NCBI GenBank assembly: GCA_037178975.1 | Contig: JASJZH010000002.1 | Span: 5,259,501-5,323,500 of the forward strand | Direction: 5' to 3' | DNA from: Oscheius tipulae | Lineage: Eukaryota; Nematoda; Chromadorea; Rhabditida; Rhabditidae | Length of the DNA: 64,000 nucleotides | Part shown: piece after piece, positions 48,881-59,686 of the stretch | Layout of the letters: each line of letters opens with the position of its first letter | Numbering within the stretch: position 1 is the first letter of the stretch | Notes under the pieces: model-generated | Told to the model about the DNA's origin: nothing | The model's input: the letters and a program-made list of their open reading frames with translations, nothing else | Databases searched by the model: none | Program-made: the position numbers and the translations under genes

Positions 48881-49243
48881 TCATTTTCCCCCAAATTATC
48901 CTGAAGAATGATTGAAATAAGATTATGATAAGATAGTCTATACGATTGAGGGATTATGCGGCTGATTTGCTATGAGAGCAGGTGGAGGTATATGGGATTA
49001 TCCGATTGTATCCAATGGTGGCGATTAGTTAGGAGGCTCGTCGTTTACGGAGAAGCTCCATGGCAACGGGACAGCCAGAGAGCTCTTGCCTAAGATTTCG
49101 TGGAATTGGTAACAGGCGGTTGGGATTCTGGGGACCGAGCTATAGAGGAGATCCATCTGTTGCAGTTGGAATTGACCGTTGAAATTGATCACAACTAGTG
49201 AAAATTGACCGAAAGTGAAAACAACTTCCATTTTTGTAATTAA

Positions 49244-49310
49244 AAAAGTGGTATACTGCTAACTTTGCCGCTTTCCGCCCGATCAACCCGGGTTCGACCC
49301 TGCGCAGCGG
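49244..49310 (+). other. tRNA-like sequence or pol III B-box
   Basis: GGGTTCGACCC (about 49290-49300) matches the tRNA T-loop/B-box and is followed by a T-run. A D-arm-like TGGTATACTGC sits upstream at about the right distance. The expected 5-bp T-stem and acceptor stem do not pair, so this is at best a tRNA pseudogene or tRNA-derived repeat. Confidence 0.2.
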
Positions 49311-50690
49311 TTTTTATCAAAAATCAATTCGAAAGTGCTGTAAAATTTAGGATTGAGCGTTCTAATAATCTATTCATGCAAACATTGCAGTTGAAATTGA
49401 CTAGAAATGAAAGAAATCTCTAATATTAGAAGCTATCGTGTCCGTCCGTTGGAAGCCTTTCGCGTTTGCACAAATATCAGGGGTAGTCTCAAGGAAATCG
49501 ACTCCACATCAATTTTTATTGAGAATCACAAGCCAATTTAAGACCAAATCGACCTCGGTCTATCTGATTGTGAGTGTCGATAAATTTTGTTTTGCATACC
49601 ATTGGGTATGATTTGTATGTAAGGCTAAATGTACAGGCTCTGCAGGACATCTTAGTCACCTCTTTACTAGTCACCTAACTATCTGAAGCTGAAAGGCGCT
49701 ACATCGACGGGAAATCTTATTGGCGGACTAACCACGCGCATCAGACAGCAGAAAACCATGAATACGCAGAGCGATACCCTTCTTCACAGCTGACCATCTT
49801 CCTCTCGACTTGATCAAAGTCGATATGGGATTTACTTTTCCTTACTGGTAGCTATGGGACATCAACAAAGCGGTCTTAGGCGACCGGATTAAGACGATTT
49901 GGATCGACATATGCCTCCTGATGAAGAAGAAAGGTAAGGACAGCCCTTTGTTCAAAGATTTAGTAGATCCCAAGAAATGGATACTTTGGAGCACCGTACA
50001 GCTGAAGAGGTCATGAAATTTATGGGGGAATGTTTCCGGTTGGATCGAGGAGAGGAACGACGAGTTGAACAGTTATCGAGACAGTGGCAGGAGGGACAAG
50101 CTGATCAAGAACAGGAAAGCACGTTAGGTTTGGAGCTGGAAAGACGAGCAAGAGCGAGAACAAAGGCGAATCCAGCAACAGAATAGAAGTGCTAGACTAT
50201 TGGCAATGATGACTCCTGAACAAGCTGCAGAGGAACGTGCACATAATTCCAAATAGATTCATTTTCGCTGGGAGGACACACCAGGTTACGTTCGCGAAAA
50301 CGCAAGAGAGCGGAATACTTTGGGAAGCTAAATTATCCGGCAAAACTTACCACACAATGTCCGTACCAAAATTAGATGCATGTGGCTAGAGAAGATCAAG
50401 CCCAATGCAAACAGCATAGAATGCGACACGTGAACATGTTAGAATCTTAATAAACCTGAATTTGAGTTTAGAGCTTACCTGAAAATGTAGCGTCTACCTG
50501 AAAATAATGAGCAAGAAAGAAAGCATCATTTTTTTTCTTTAATTTCTTATTGTTTCAGACTTTTCCTATCTCCAAACCCTAATACCTTGACAGCACCCCA
50601 GTTTCTAACATCCGGTCATTCCGAGGAGATTCCTACAGATGCTTAAATCTGCCCTCGGACTAAAGACTGGAGTTTTCAGATCTGGGTTGC
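49311..50690 (+). other. Possible degenerate repeat-derived ORFs
   Basis: An ORF at 49977-50186 is Glu/Gln/Arg-rich (MDTLEHRTAEEVMKFMGEC..., LELERRARARTKANPATE). An overlapping frame continues with DEQEREQRRIQQQNRSARLL and MTPEQAAEERAHNSK, then RWEDTPGYVRENARERNTL. The composition recalls N-terminal regions of Helitron or other transposon proteins, but stops interrupt every frame and no catalytic motif is present. The remaining DNA holds nothing I recognise. Confidence 0.2.
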
Positions 50691-50906
50691 TTGGGACTAC
50701 CCCAGACCCTAGTCAAGATGGTAGAGAATAGAAATAGAAAGCGAAAGGGTAATGCAAAAGTGGAGACACAGTTTTGGGTAAAGTATGTTTACATGGTAGA
50801 GTTCGATGATGCCGAGGGAGAGTTCGGAGGAGACGACAGCACAGCGCAGCAGCAGACATTGGAACTGACTGCCACAGACGTGAGCAATTCAAAATTCGCT
50901 TTATAA
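50691..50906 (+). other. Short orphan ORF
   Basis: 71 codons reading NRKRKGNAKVETQFWVKYVY and an acidic FDDAEGEFGGDDSTAQQQT. The acidic, low-complexity content looks like coding sequence, but I see no flanking exons or family. Its complement is also open (50713-50988). Confidence 0.2.
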
Positions 50907-51108
50907 AGCTGTAAGCTGTCTTCAGAAAAGTGAACAATAGTGATGTGTCTCTTCGGCTCTGCAACATTATGCCTGCTCGCATTGACACGAAGTTAAACCA
51001 AGTAGTAGGAGCTTTTTATTACAAGACTATGAACATGAGGATCGGAACTAATCCAAGCGTAGATCGAAATACCGGTACTTTTCAGACAAAATGTGCAAGA
51101 AAATTGGT

Positions 51109-51891
51109 CTATACAAATCGTCCACTCTGAGCCATTACTGCCTTGATTGCAGAATCGTCAGCCATTGAACTGTCCTTCCTAGGAAGAGGGACATCCATTC
51201 TGTTGGGGCGAGGCACACTCTTGTCCAGAGGGTCGGTCTGTTCGAAGGGGAAGGTAGCGTCGAACTTCATGTACTCGTTGAGGTCGAGACCTCCACTGTG
51301 GTCGGAATCGAATCCAAAGAACAGTTTGGGGAAGTTTTCTCGGGGCTTGACCAGGAATCGCTCACGGAGAACACGCTCAGTCTCGTCCTGACTCAGAGCC
51401 TTGTCCATGTCCTCATCAAACTCTTCGAAGACTTTTCCGAAGTATTCGGCCCTGATGGCAGCACTCTTGCTTGCTACTCCATGGTAGTGTTCTTCGTACT
51501 CACTCAGACTGATCCTACCGTCGTCTGAACTTGTCTTTTTCTGTTTCCTAAAGCGCAGACTTACGATTCTTATCCAAAGATTCGAACTCCTCCTTTTTGG
51601 CCTCAACATAGGCCAGTTCCATGTGAAGAAACTCGTCAAAAGTCAGCTCTTTGTTCTTGTTGGCGTCAGATCGGATAAAGCGCTCCTCTGAAAGATATTT
51701 GGTCAAGAACATTCCAGAGAAGAGAGGCATTTTCGGTCATCTTTGAACCGATTACCGCGCCCAGTTTTTCGCGCGAACTGACCATGTGATTCGTCTTTGA
51801 CTCTCATGAAGTTGAACTCTTCCTCTAGAGGAACCGGGGCACAGAAGCCTGAAGAGACCAAGAGAAATGGAAGGAGCAGTTGTGACAACAT
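51109..51891 (-). CDS. Secretory-pathway EF-hand calcium-binding protein
   Basis: Three exons (51783-51891, 51565-51687, 51109-51524) close to 215 residues. The ATG lies two bases after ATTTCAG (trans-splice context). A signal peptide (MLSQLLLPFLLVSSGFC) is followed by four EF-hand loops: DANKNKELTFDE, DKNHDGRISLSE (formed across an intron), DEDMDKALSQDE and DSDHSGGLDLNE. The tail is Pro/Arg/Ser-rich and ends AQSGRFV. The layout resembles a short calumenin/reticulocalbin, but there are four rather than six EF-hands and no HDEL/HDEF ER-retention signal, so it is probably secreted. Function beyond calcium binding is unknown. Confidence 0.85.
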
Positions 51892-53071
51892 TTCTGAAAT
51901 GAGAGAAGAAGTCAGAGTCTTGATTAAAAGAAAGTTCAAACGGGACGATCCATGTTTCTCGCAGCTGACAGCGATCAACAACTTCGGATCGAAGGATTGG
52001 TATCTACAACCAAAGGCGTAAAAGTACCAAAGAGTTAGACTGATATTCTAGAAGAGTAAGTATAAGTCAACGCTGCATTAAAGGAAGAGGTCTAGAAGCC
52101 CGGTGATTACAGGACTGTGGTCTCTGCCACTCCACAGTTTCCTTATATAGCAAAGGTGACAGCTGTTTTCCAAAACGGGAACGAGATGCGCGAAAAGGGG
52201 CGGGAAGTTCTTGGCCGCGTTCCAAGCTTTGATCTAAACAGTGGCGGCTACATTCCAGGGTAAATTTGAACATATAGTTCAGAAAAGTAACCAACTGGAT
52301 CAAGTGAGTCGATGAACCATAAAACTTGATCGCCTTGTCATAAATGTTTATTGTCATTGATATCAGTTTTGGAGTTTTGGGAGTTCGGATAACTTTGACT
52401 AAATCTTACCGTTCTATTCAATTTCAGGTACATGATTTTTGATTCCTGCCCTGTTCCTGCAACCTAATTGAAACCAGTTCAACGTGACTAGCGGTTACGA
52501 TCGCGTTTCTAACCTTGTTTTGCCCTCCTCCTCTCTCACTGACACAGAACAGGAACAGTACTTTTCCAGTACAGATCTCTCTCGCTCCCGAGACCAGGGC
52601 GAATCTGTTTTGACAGAGGCGAGAAACCGTTTATCATAGGTTGGCGTCACGCGCGCATCGGTGAGATGTGACAAATTCACATGGTTGGGCCTTTTTCAAG
52701 CCGCGAAAGAAATCTGGAATCTGAACTCGTTCTTCGGCGATTGACTTCAAAGTGTAAGATTCTTTGAGCTTGTCACAACCCTGTAGTTTAGAGCCCAAAA
52801 GTCCGAGTGACTCATATTCTTTGGTAATACTGACTTCAGTGAACTGTACGTACCCGATCTGTTTGTCTGGCCTGAAATCGTTTTATGGTTTTTGAAACAA
52901 ACACGAAAGTGTTCAGTGGTCGACTAGCCCCCATCTAAAACATCTCTGACGCGCCTATTAGTGTTCAAGGAATGCGGACTGTCGACAGACATTTAGGCTT
53001 CCCTACTCATTCGAGCCGTTTTTCCAAGGTCGTTCCCTAATGACCACTGGCTATGGGACAATCTTTATGAG
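51892..53071. other. Intergenic, nothing supported
   Basis: No convincing exon. A TATA-like CTTATATAGC occurs at about 52141-52150. ORFs at 52067-52357 and 52495-52680 (both minus) lack features. Confidence 0.45.
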
Positions 53072-55171
53072 TCAGAATAATAATAATAACAAGAGGAGAA
53101 ATGAGAATGACATAAGTTTAAAGCTTCCTGAGCAGATGTGGACCGGCTTTAGACGACCCTTAATCTTCACGTACTTGATGCGACACCTGAAATACATTCT
53201 GTATTGTGAGATGTCCACTCAATCATAATCGAACACATGTTCTTACCTTGGAGCTGCGGTCGTTCCAAGCACAGCTGTCGTCCGCATAATCGTTCTCGTC
53301 GTTGGAGGCTGACTGGTAGTTGTGGTGGTACTGGTCGTAGTAGACGTAGTACTCGTGGTACTAGTTGTTGTTGTTGGACTTGTGCTTGTTATCACGACTC
53401 TGGGAGTGATTTTGATCGGAGGAGGCTGTGTTTTCTGCTGTTTTCCAGGGATTACAAGCTCCATTTCAGTCGGATCACAGGTATCCGTATCGGGTGGGGC
53501 AAAGCAACAGCAGATGGTGTGACCTTGATGGAAGTAGCATCTGGAAAGGAAAATGTTTATAAGCGAGGGAAAGACTACCTGTCTCCTGTCTTGGACTGAT
53601 GAACGAAGAGACACCATCTGTACAGTTCGTCGTTCAGGTGCCGATAGACGCAGTGCTGTTCTTCCGTTTCCTCTATATCCACTGAAAATTGAGAGGCTAA
53701 CTCATAGAAATTTCTTCTCGCATTAGCTTGACTTGTCTTGACAGATAAAGTTCACAAACATTTTCAAGTGCTACCCCAGATTAGAATTGACTTGTGTCGC
53801 AGACGGACGCCTCTTGCAAATTGTAAAGGTAGGATGTACCATTTTCATGAAAACAAACGTTTTCTAAATTTGCAATTAACAACTGTTCAGGGAACTGCTT
53901 TTCTCTCTGTGTCCTCGCTAGATTTCAAAAATTTGATTGTGTTTATTCATGACCGACAGGAAAGATTTTAAGCATGTTCGATTGGAACTGTATCTATATG
54001 TCCTTGTCCTTATCCACATGTCTCGTTTGGCCATGGCGAATTTCTGTTTGTCTTTCTGTATCTGTCAGTCTATTCACTTGTTCAGATGTTTCTTTTCCCT
54101 CTTCAACTCACCGTTGTCGTCCTCTTCTTCTTCCTCATCAATAATAACATATTTCACTCCATTTTTGACCTTACTAGGAGGTGGTTTCGGTGGATACATA
54201 GGCAAATTCAAAGAGGGAAGAAACTGCGAGCTCGTGTTCATAACCGCCATCGTTGTGGTTGGATCTCGGCTAACCAAAACCAACGATGAGTCGTCTTCGT
54301 CATCAAAAGAAATCTGCCAAAGGGGCTATGAAAGTTTACTGATACTCCCACCTCGACGGCGTTGATCTGATAGTCCTCATCCGCATTCTCTCTGCGTCTC
54401 CTGACTCGACGGTCTTCGTACTCGTCTGAGTCGGAAAAGCCTGTAGAATGATGGAGGCAGCCGACGGCACTGGCGGCACAGGTCTCTCCTCCACAGTGCA
54501 TAGAGGATGCGGAGGGTGCTGCTAAAAAGGTGAAGATAGAAGAATTTGATACTCTTACGAAGCCGATCCGCCCCCGAAACTATCAACTTCTGCAACGTTG
54601 CGTGGAAGAGCGAACAACAGAATCGGATCTGACTGTCCTGGAGCTCTTCCAGTCGAATTCCATGTGTCATGACGAGGTATCGAGTAAAGGCAGGGTTCAG
54701 TTCGTCCATTCTCAGAGACGAACAAGAGGCTTGGGCTCCGCACATGTGCTCAAAAAGCACGTTGCTGACAAACTGTAAAAAAAAATTGTAACGGCTGTAA
54801 ATCCACTGGGTCAAACCTCTCGATTGGTTTCCTCTTCAGCCTCGAGACTCTCGTGATTCACAAGCATTCCGCTCTCGACGCAGTCGAATATACCCGTCTT
54901 AACTTTCTGTTTGTAGAGAATACAAAATACTCACAGATTCGAGACCAGTTTTGTTGGAAGTGGAAAATTCGAGGTAGCCACAGGCTGTGGCCGACGAGGG
55001 ACATTCCTGGGCCGTTTGCGAGGTTCTTGTGAATCGGAGTCCCTGTCTGCAGAAGACCTGAAACTGGTCAAGGCTCCAAAAACATCTCTCCTCTCCTACC
55101 TTCACATTGTAGGGAGCTAAGGGGATCTCGAGTCCGGCAGAGAAATGAATAAAAAGGAGGGGAAGAAGCAT
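53072..55171 (-). CDS. Large secreted, probably GPI-anchored, Thr-rich orphan protein
   Basis: I do not recognise the family. From 55171 the gene encodes a signal peptide (MLLPLLFIHFSAG), a Cys-containing ectodomain (FQVFCRQGLRF, ECPSSATACGYLEFSTSN, GIFDCVESGM, VLFEHMCGAQASC, IRFCCSLFHATLQ, HCGGETCAASAVGCLHHSTGF), a basic linker (EYEDRRVRRRREN), an acidic run (IIDEEEEEDDNG), a second Cys module (CYFHQGHTICCCFAPPDTDTC), then a mucin-like Thr tract (about 53250-53380). The last exon, after a GTATTTCAG acceptor, ends with a poly-Leu tail directly before the stop, typical of a GPI-attachment signal. A 430-nt intron (about 53690-54120) separates the two halves. Confidence 0.65.
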
Positions 55172-55687
55172 ATCATGTCATTCAACCCAAAAAAGTAGAG
55201 GTCAGAGCAAGAATGACTAATACGACTGGCCGAGGCGTCTTTCTGGTGGACCACCTGTCTCTCGGGGAGAGTTTAAAAAGAAGAGCAGCCAGACTGAGGG
55301 TGAGAGAAAAGCCGTACATCAACTGTCATGTATGCCGTTTATGTGGATCTGGTTGTAACAATCTATTATGTAATTGGAATGAGCGGCGGGGGAGATCAAA
55401 TGAGGACCGCTAGATGTTCTTATAGCTGCTCTTACTGCCCAGAAGTCTGTTTTCCAAAAGGAAGTTCCTTTCGAATCGTCTGTTACAGCCGCGATTACTT
55501 GCTCAAAAAAAGTTGACGGGTACGGGTCTGGCTCCACATTCCAGAGTCCAGGACAAAACAAATGTTGGATGAAACAGGTAGTAGGAGATGAAAGTGAGAA
55601 ATTCTTTACTGTGGACCTGTTGATATGGCTAATTCTGATAAATCCGTACTGTTCGACCCTGTTGTGGAATGTTTCGAAATTGGTTGC
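55172..55687. other. Intergenic, nothing supported
   Basis: Overlapping short ORFs on both strands (55213-55413, 55319-55561) without motifs. Confidence 0.45.
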
Positions 55688-56852
55688 CTAGCTTGGATTT
55701 CGTTCATAGACATCGGAAGGAGCTATTGTCGAGAAATCTGATGTGGAGAGGAGACGAGATCGCTGGCCACGGGGAGCTTGGAGTCGGGAGTCTGGAAATG
55801 TTTTGATCTGATGCAAAATGAGGTCCTACATTGAATAAGATTCCTCCGGGCTCCTCCACCCTGAATAAAACTGCTGGCGTAAAAGAGTACTATGACGAGA
55901 CACATTAGACAACTGGTCAAGATCACGAAGGCTGTGTCTCTCTGGCGATCCCTTCGGTCGGCGCACTGCCAGACGTCGTTCCAAATGTGGAACGTGTCGT
56001 TCATCTGAAAATTGTTGTTGTGTTCATTACTGTGACACAGCCAAAGATTTCACGAGGTGGCACTTACCGTAGTTTCCACGTCAACGCAGAAATCCACTCC
56101 AGGGCGGATGTAAATGTCCCAGTAGAATTCGAAAAGTTTATCGAACTGCGGCTTGCAGCTGGTACAGATGGTCCCATTTCCCATGTCAATAATCTGATCG
56201 GGATCACCTAAAATCGCGTCGGTACGAGTGAGAATACCAGAGGTACCTTCATAGTTCTCAACACACTCTCTCCATTTGTATAGGAAGGATTGGAACTTGA
56301 CTGTGTGATCTTTCCACTCAATTCTGGAGTCATTCCCTGTGAAATTCCAGGAGATGTGAACGCAGGCTGCAAGCAATTGTTATTCTATCCCTCGGAAAGG
56401 CTTACATTCACACCGAGACTGGTCCCAGATCTTTGACGAAAGAGCCTCAGAAATGTCGTAACTGTAGGAGAGAAGGTAGTTATTATAGATGACCTCGGTA
56501 CAGCTTCGATTGTCTCTCGAACTCACGTTGTCCTGCAAAAAGTCGTTTAGTTAAAGGGAAAAACTAACCAAGTGATGCATTTCGTACTCGACCTGCTTGA
56601 AATTAATGTACTGGTCCAGACAGTTTGTGCAGACTTTGGGCGGAATCGAGAAGTTCGTGGCACATTTCACCATTTCAGCTTGGGCGACAGCGAATTTCTG
56701 TGAAAGTCGAATAAAAACAAAGGGTTTTACCTTACCTCGACATATTTTTGACAGGGACCGTCAACATCCCAGGGATCATCAGCCAAAGGGGCAAACTCGA
56801 CTCCGAAAGAGATCAATGGGAAAAAGAGGAGGGGTAATAGAAACTGTCTCAT
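55688..56852 (-). CDS. OSTM1: OSTM1-like lysosomal membrane protein (ClC-7 beta subunit homologue)
   Basis: OSTM1 is the glycosylated accessory subunit of the lysosomal chloride/proton exchanger ClC-7. The signal peptide is MRQFLLPLLFFPLISFG. The luminal domain contains the family cysteine motifs: VCTNCLDQYINFKQVEYEM, CTEVIYNNYLLSYSYDISEAL followed by IWDQSRCEC, FLYKWRECVENYEGT, ICTSCKPQFDKLFEFYW and MNDTFHIWNDVWQC. Sequons include NFS, NVS, NRS, NFT and NDT. A single membrane helix (AFVILTSCLMCLVIVLFYA) is followed by a short cytoplasmic tail that, after the last splice, ends DVYERNPS-stop. Introns are about 35-50 nt. Confidence 0.88.
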
Positions 56853-58252
56853 CTTGACATCAGAAACTGAGTAATGAACTGTAAAAGCGAGAGGGTTTAA
56901 TGGAAAAGCGGGTGCTTCTGGAAAATAGGAGATTGTTTTTGCCAGAACTCATGGTACGCAAGCCGCAATGGAGCGAGCTTACCGTAAACAATGAATAGGT
57001 CCCTCAGAACACTGGGAAAATACCGGTTCAGAGAAAAAAATGTTACCCTGCTTGTGAGTTAGTCTCCTAGCTCTATCTAATCTTCAGAAGACAGGGAATG
57101 TCTGTCAATTGTTCTTGGTTCAGATATCTATCTTCCAGATCTGTTTTTGCTTGTTTCTCGGTAAGCCAGCTCAGGGAAATTGCCCCGACTCACCTGCCAT
57201 TTGGACAATCTCATAATCTTCAGCAGATGCTGATAATGATGAGAACGGGATAATCTCTCTACAATTTGAGACTTGCGGATGTAGACGAGTAAATATGACT
57301 GACAAGTACAGATACCCTTGTAGCGCCTTATTATAACCAGAATCAAGACAACAATCTTTCCAGCAAAGTTTTTTTATTTATCATGATCGTTTAGCCCGCA
57401 GCTAATAAGGTTCTCATTAGCAGAAGGGCAGGTTTCTTCGGTCAGCCTAAAACCCTTGAATCAGAGGTTGCGTTCGAAGAAAGAATCGAAGAAATCAGAT
57501 ATAAGAAGATTCATTATTAGTTTTGTTATCGTCCTATGATCGCTGACAATGGGTAATCTCTATTCATTGCAAAGCGATATTAGGGGGTAATTGGATGGGA
57601 ATCTCTGCTTGTGTAGGTTCGAGTGCATGTTGTTTGAACCTTCTTACTTCTTTAGAACTTTCTTGACTGAGTATAGGGACCTTTTTCGATACGACAACAA
57701 GAATTCAGTTTTTCGTGCCTAGTCTGTGCCTAGTCTCTTGCTTTCCGTCATTTTCCCACCTTATGCAGGGGTACTGTCAGCCCAGTCCACCAATTAACAA
57801 GCCAGGATCGAATTAAAACTTTTTAAACCAACTAGTCCAGTTGATCGGATCATACCTGTCAATTTTCTCACGTGACCTCGTACAAAAACACGGTGAAAAA
57901 CTGTACCAGTTTAAATTAGAACTTTCTCTGATTCAGGCTTGTTGTCTCCGATCCTTCGTGTCCGGTTCTCTGATCCAACTTGAGAGCTAATTGTGTCCTT
58001 TCCACGGTTTTCCTCTCCCAAAGACAAGTCACTTTGAAAACCTGACATAACAGCTTTGAAGCTATTGCTATTGAGTTCAGATTGTGAACATTGTCTGCAA
58101 ACATCACGGCTCTTCAGTCTTTACACAAGATTATCTCTTCTGCTTTCTGAAAAAGACTCATAACAAGACGCCTATTCACAACAGCTGAATCTATACTGTT
58201 TTCAGTTGCTCCCACGAAGCCCAAAACAGCTTCCACCTGTTCCTTGTTGACC
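56853..58252. other. Intergenic, nothing supported
   Basis: 1.4 kb with only short ORFs (57128-57346, 57916-58107, both minus) and no motif. TTTTCAG at about 58200 could serve as the trans-splice acceptor for the G alpha gene. Confidence 0.5.
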
Positions 58253-59670
58253 ATGTCGGAAGAGAAAGCCGACAACTGGGGTGGTTTCCTGCTCCGTTTT
58301 CTTATGTGTCAAAGGTAGGTTCTGGAGTCTATCTTTCTTAAAGCTTTTTTTTTCAGCGATGACACGAGGGAGAAGCTGTATGGGAGAGTAACTCGGGAAC
58401 AGGCAAGAAAGAGTAGGAATATTGACCAGGAAATTGAGAAGGAGCGAGAAGTGGACAATCTACATAAAGTTCTTCTTCTAGGTCGGTTCTAATAGAGGAC
58501 AAATCAAAGGGTATAGGAGGACAAGGGTCTGGAAAGAGCACTCTCTTCAAACAGATGCGTATCCTGCACTGTGACGGCTTTACCCAGACTGACTATATCA
58601 ACTTTCGATATCTTATTCATGCCAATATAATGGAAGCTATGAGTCAGCTGATCGAAGGAGCCTATCATCTGAGACTGAAAGTCGATCTTAGCGTCCAGTT
58701 TCTGGTCGAATGGTACAGAAAAGAGTACAGTCCGACAGATTCGGAACTGACCTGTACCATGGCTGAAACTATTAAGATGATCTATGCCTCTCCTTTCATC
58801 CAACAAGTTTTGAGGAGGAAGGACGACATCGAGTTGTTGGATTCGGCTCTTTAGTAAGTTCTTGGGTCGTACTAACTTTTAAATGTTTCCAGTTTCCTTG
58901 ACAACTTGGATCGAATCGCTGCTCCAAAGTACCAACCAACACTGCAAGATGTTCTTCGTTCCCGAATCACAACGACTGGAGTTATCGAGATCCAGTTCAA
59001 TCACAAGGACCACATTCTGAAGTTTGTTTTCGTTGTCTGACTCTTGATTCCCATGCCCAACTTCAGAATGATTGACGTCGGCGGGCAGCGAACGGAGCAA
59101 CGGAAGTGGATCCATTGTTTTGACAAAGTGTCCGGAGTGCTTTTCGTGGCCGAACTGTCTGCTTACAACATGAGGTGGGAACAGCGACCTCAAGATTATT
59201 CAAATGTTCAGAACCAAGGATCTTTATTACTTCGATGGTACACAAACCCGCCATGCCGATCCGGATACCAAATACAACAAGTTAAAGGACAGCATGAGAA
59301 TCTTTAAGCGGATTGCGAATCACCCAGCCTTCTCGGAAAACACGGCAATGATCCTATTTCTAAATAAGGTCGACATATTCCAGGAGAAGCTGACCAGACA
59401 GAATCTTGATATCTGCTTCTCCGAGTACAAGGGCGAGTCGAACCCTATTTTTGAAAGAGACAATCTTTAGGGCCAGCCGAGTTTGTCCAGGCCGTAGAGT
59501 ACATTCGAATGAGATTCGAGAAGCTAGTCAGTGCCGAACTCCAGCTCACCAGACCGACCTACGTTCATTTCACGACGGCGACGGATACAAAGAATATTGA
59601 TCGTGTTTTCGACAGCTGTCTGGATGTTGTTTTTAAGAGAAACATGGAAAGGGTTGGACTGGGAGCCTGA
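58253..59670 (+). CDS. Heterotrimeric G protein alpha subunit, divergent
   Basis: A complete G alpha. Exons begin 58253-58314, 58357-58481, 58517-58853, about 58893. Motifs: P-loop [12 protein letters not shown], switch I Arg in [11 protein letters not shown], switch [22 protein letters not shown] (base recognition), TTATDT (usually TCATDT). Oddities: no Gly2 (starts [11 protein letters not shown]), so no myristoylation, though a Cys (MCQ) near residue 19 could be palmitoylated; the C-terminus is RVGLGA, lacking the pertussis-toxin Cys. The P-loop residue equivalent to Gly42 of G alpha i (Gly12 of Ras) is Gln. The penultimate intron uses a GC donor (GCGAGT). Most like nematode-specific gpa genes of chemosensory neurons (inference). 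Confidence 0.92.
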
Positions 59671-59686
59671 CCCGTGCTTTTACTCG

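Noticed and set aside
49977..50256. Helitron Rep/helicase
   Set aside because: Only Glu/Gln/Arg-rich composition; no Rep or helicase motif and multiple stops.
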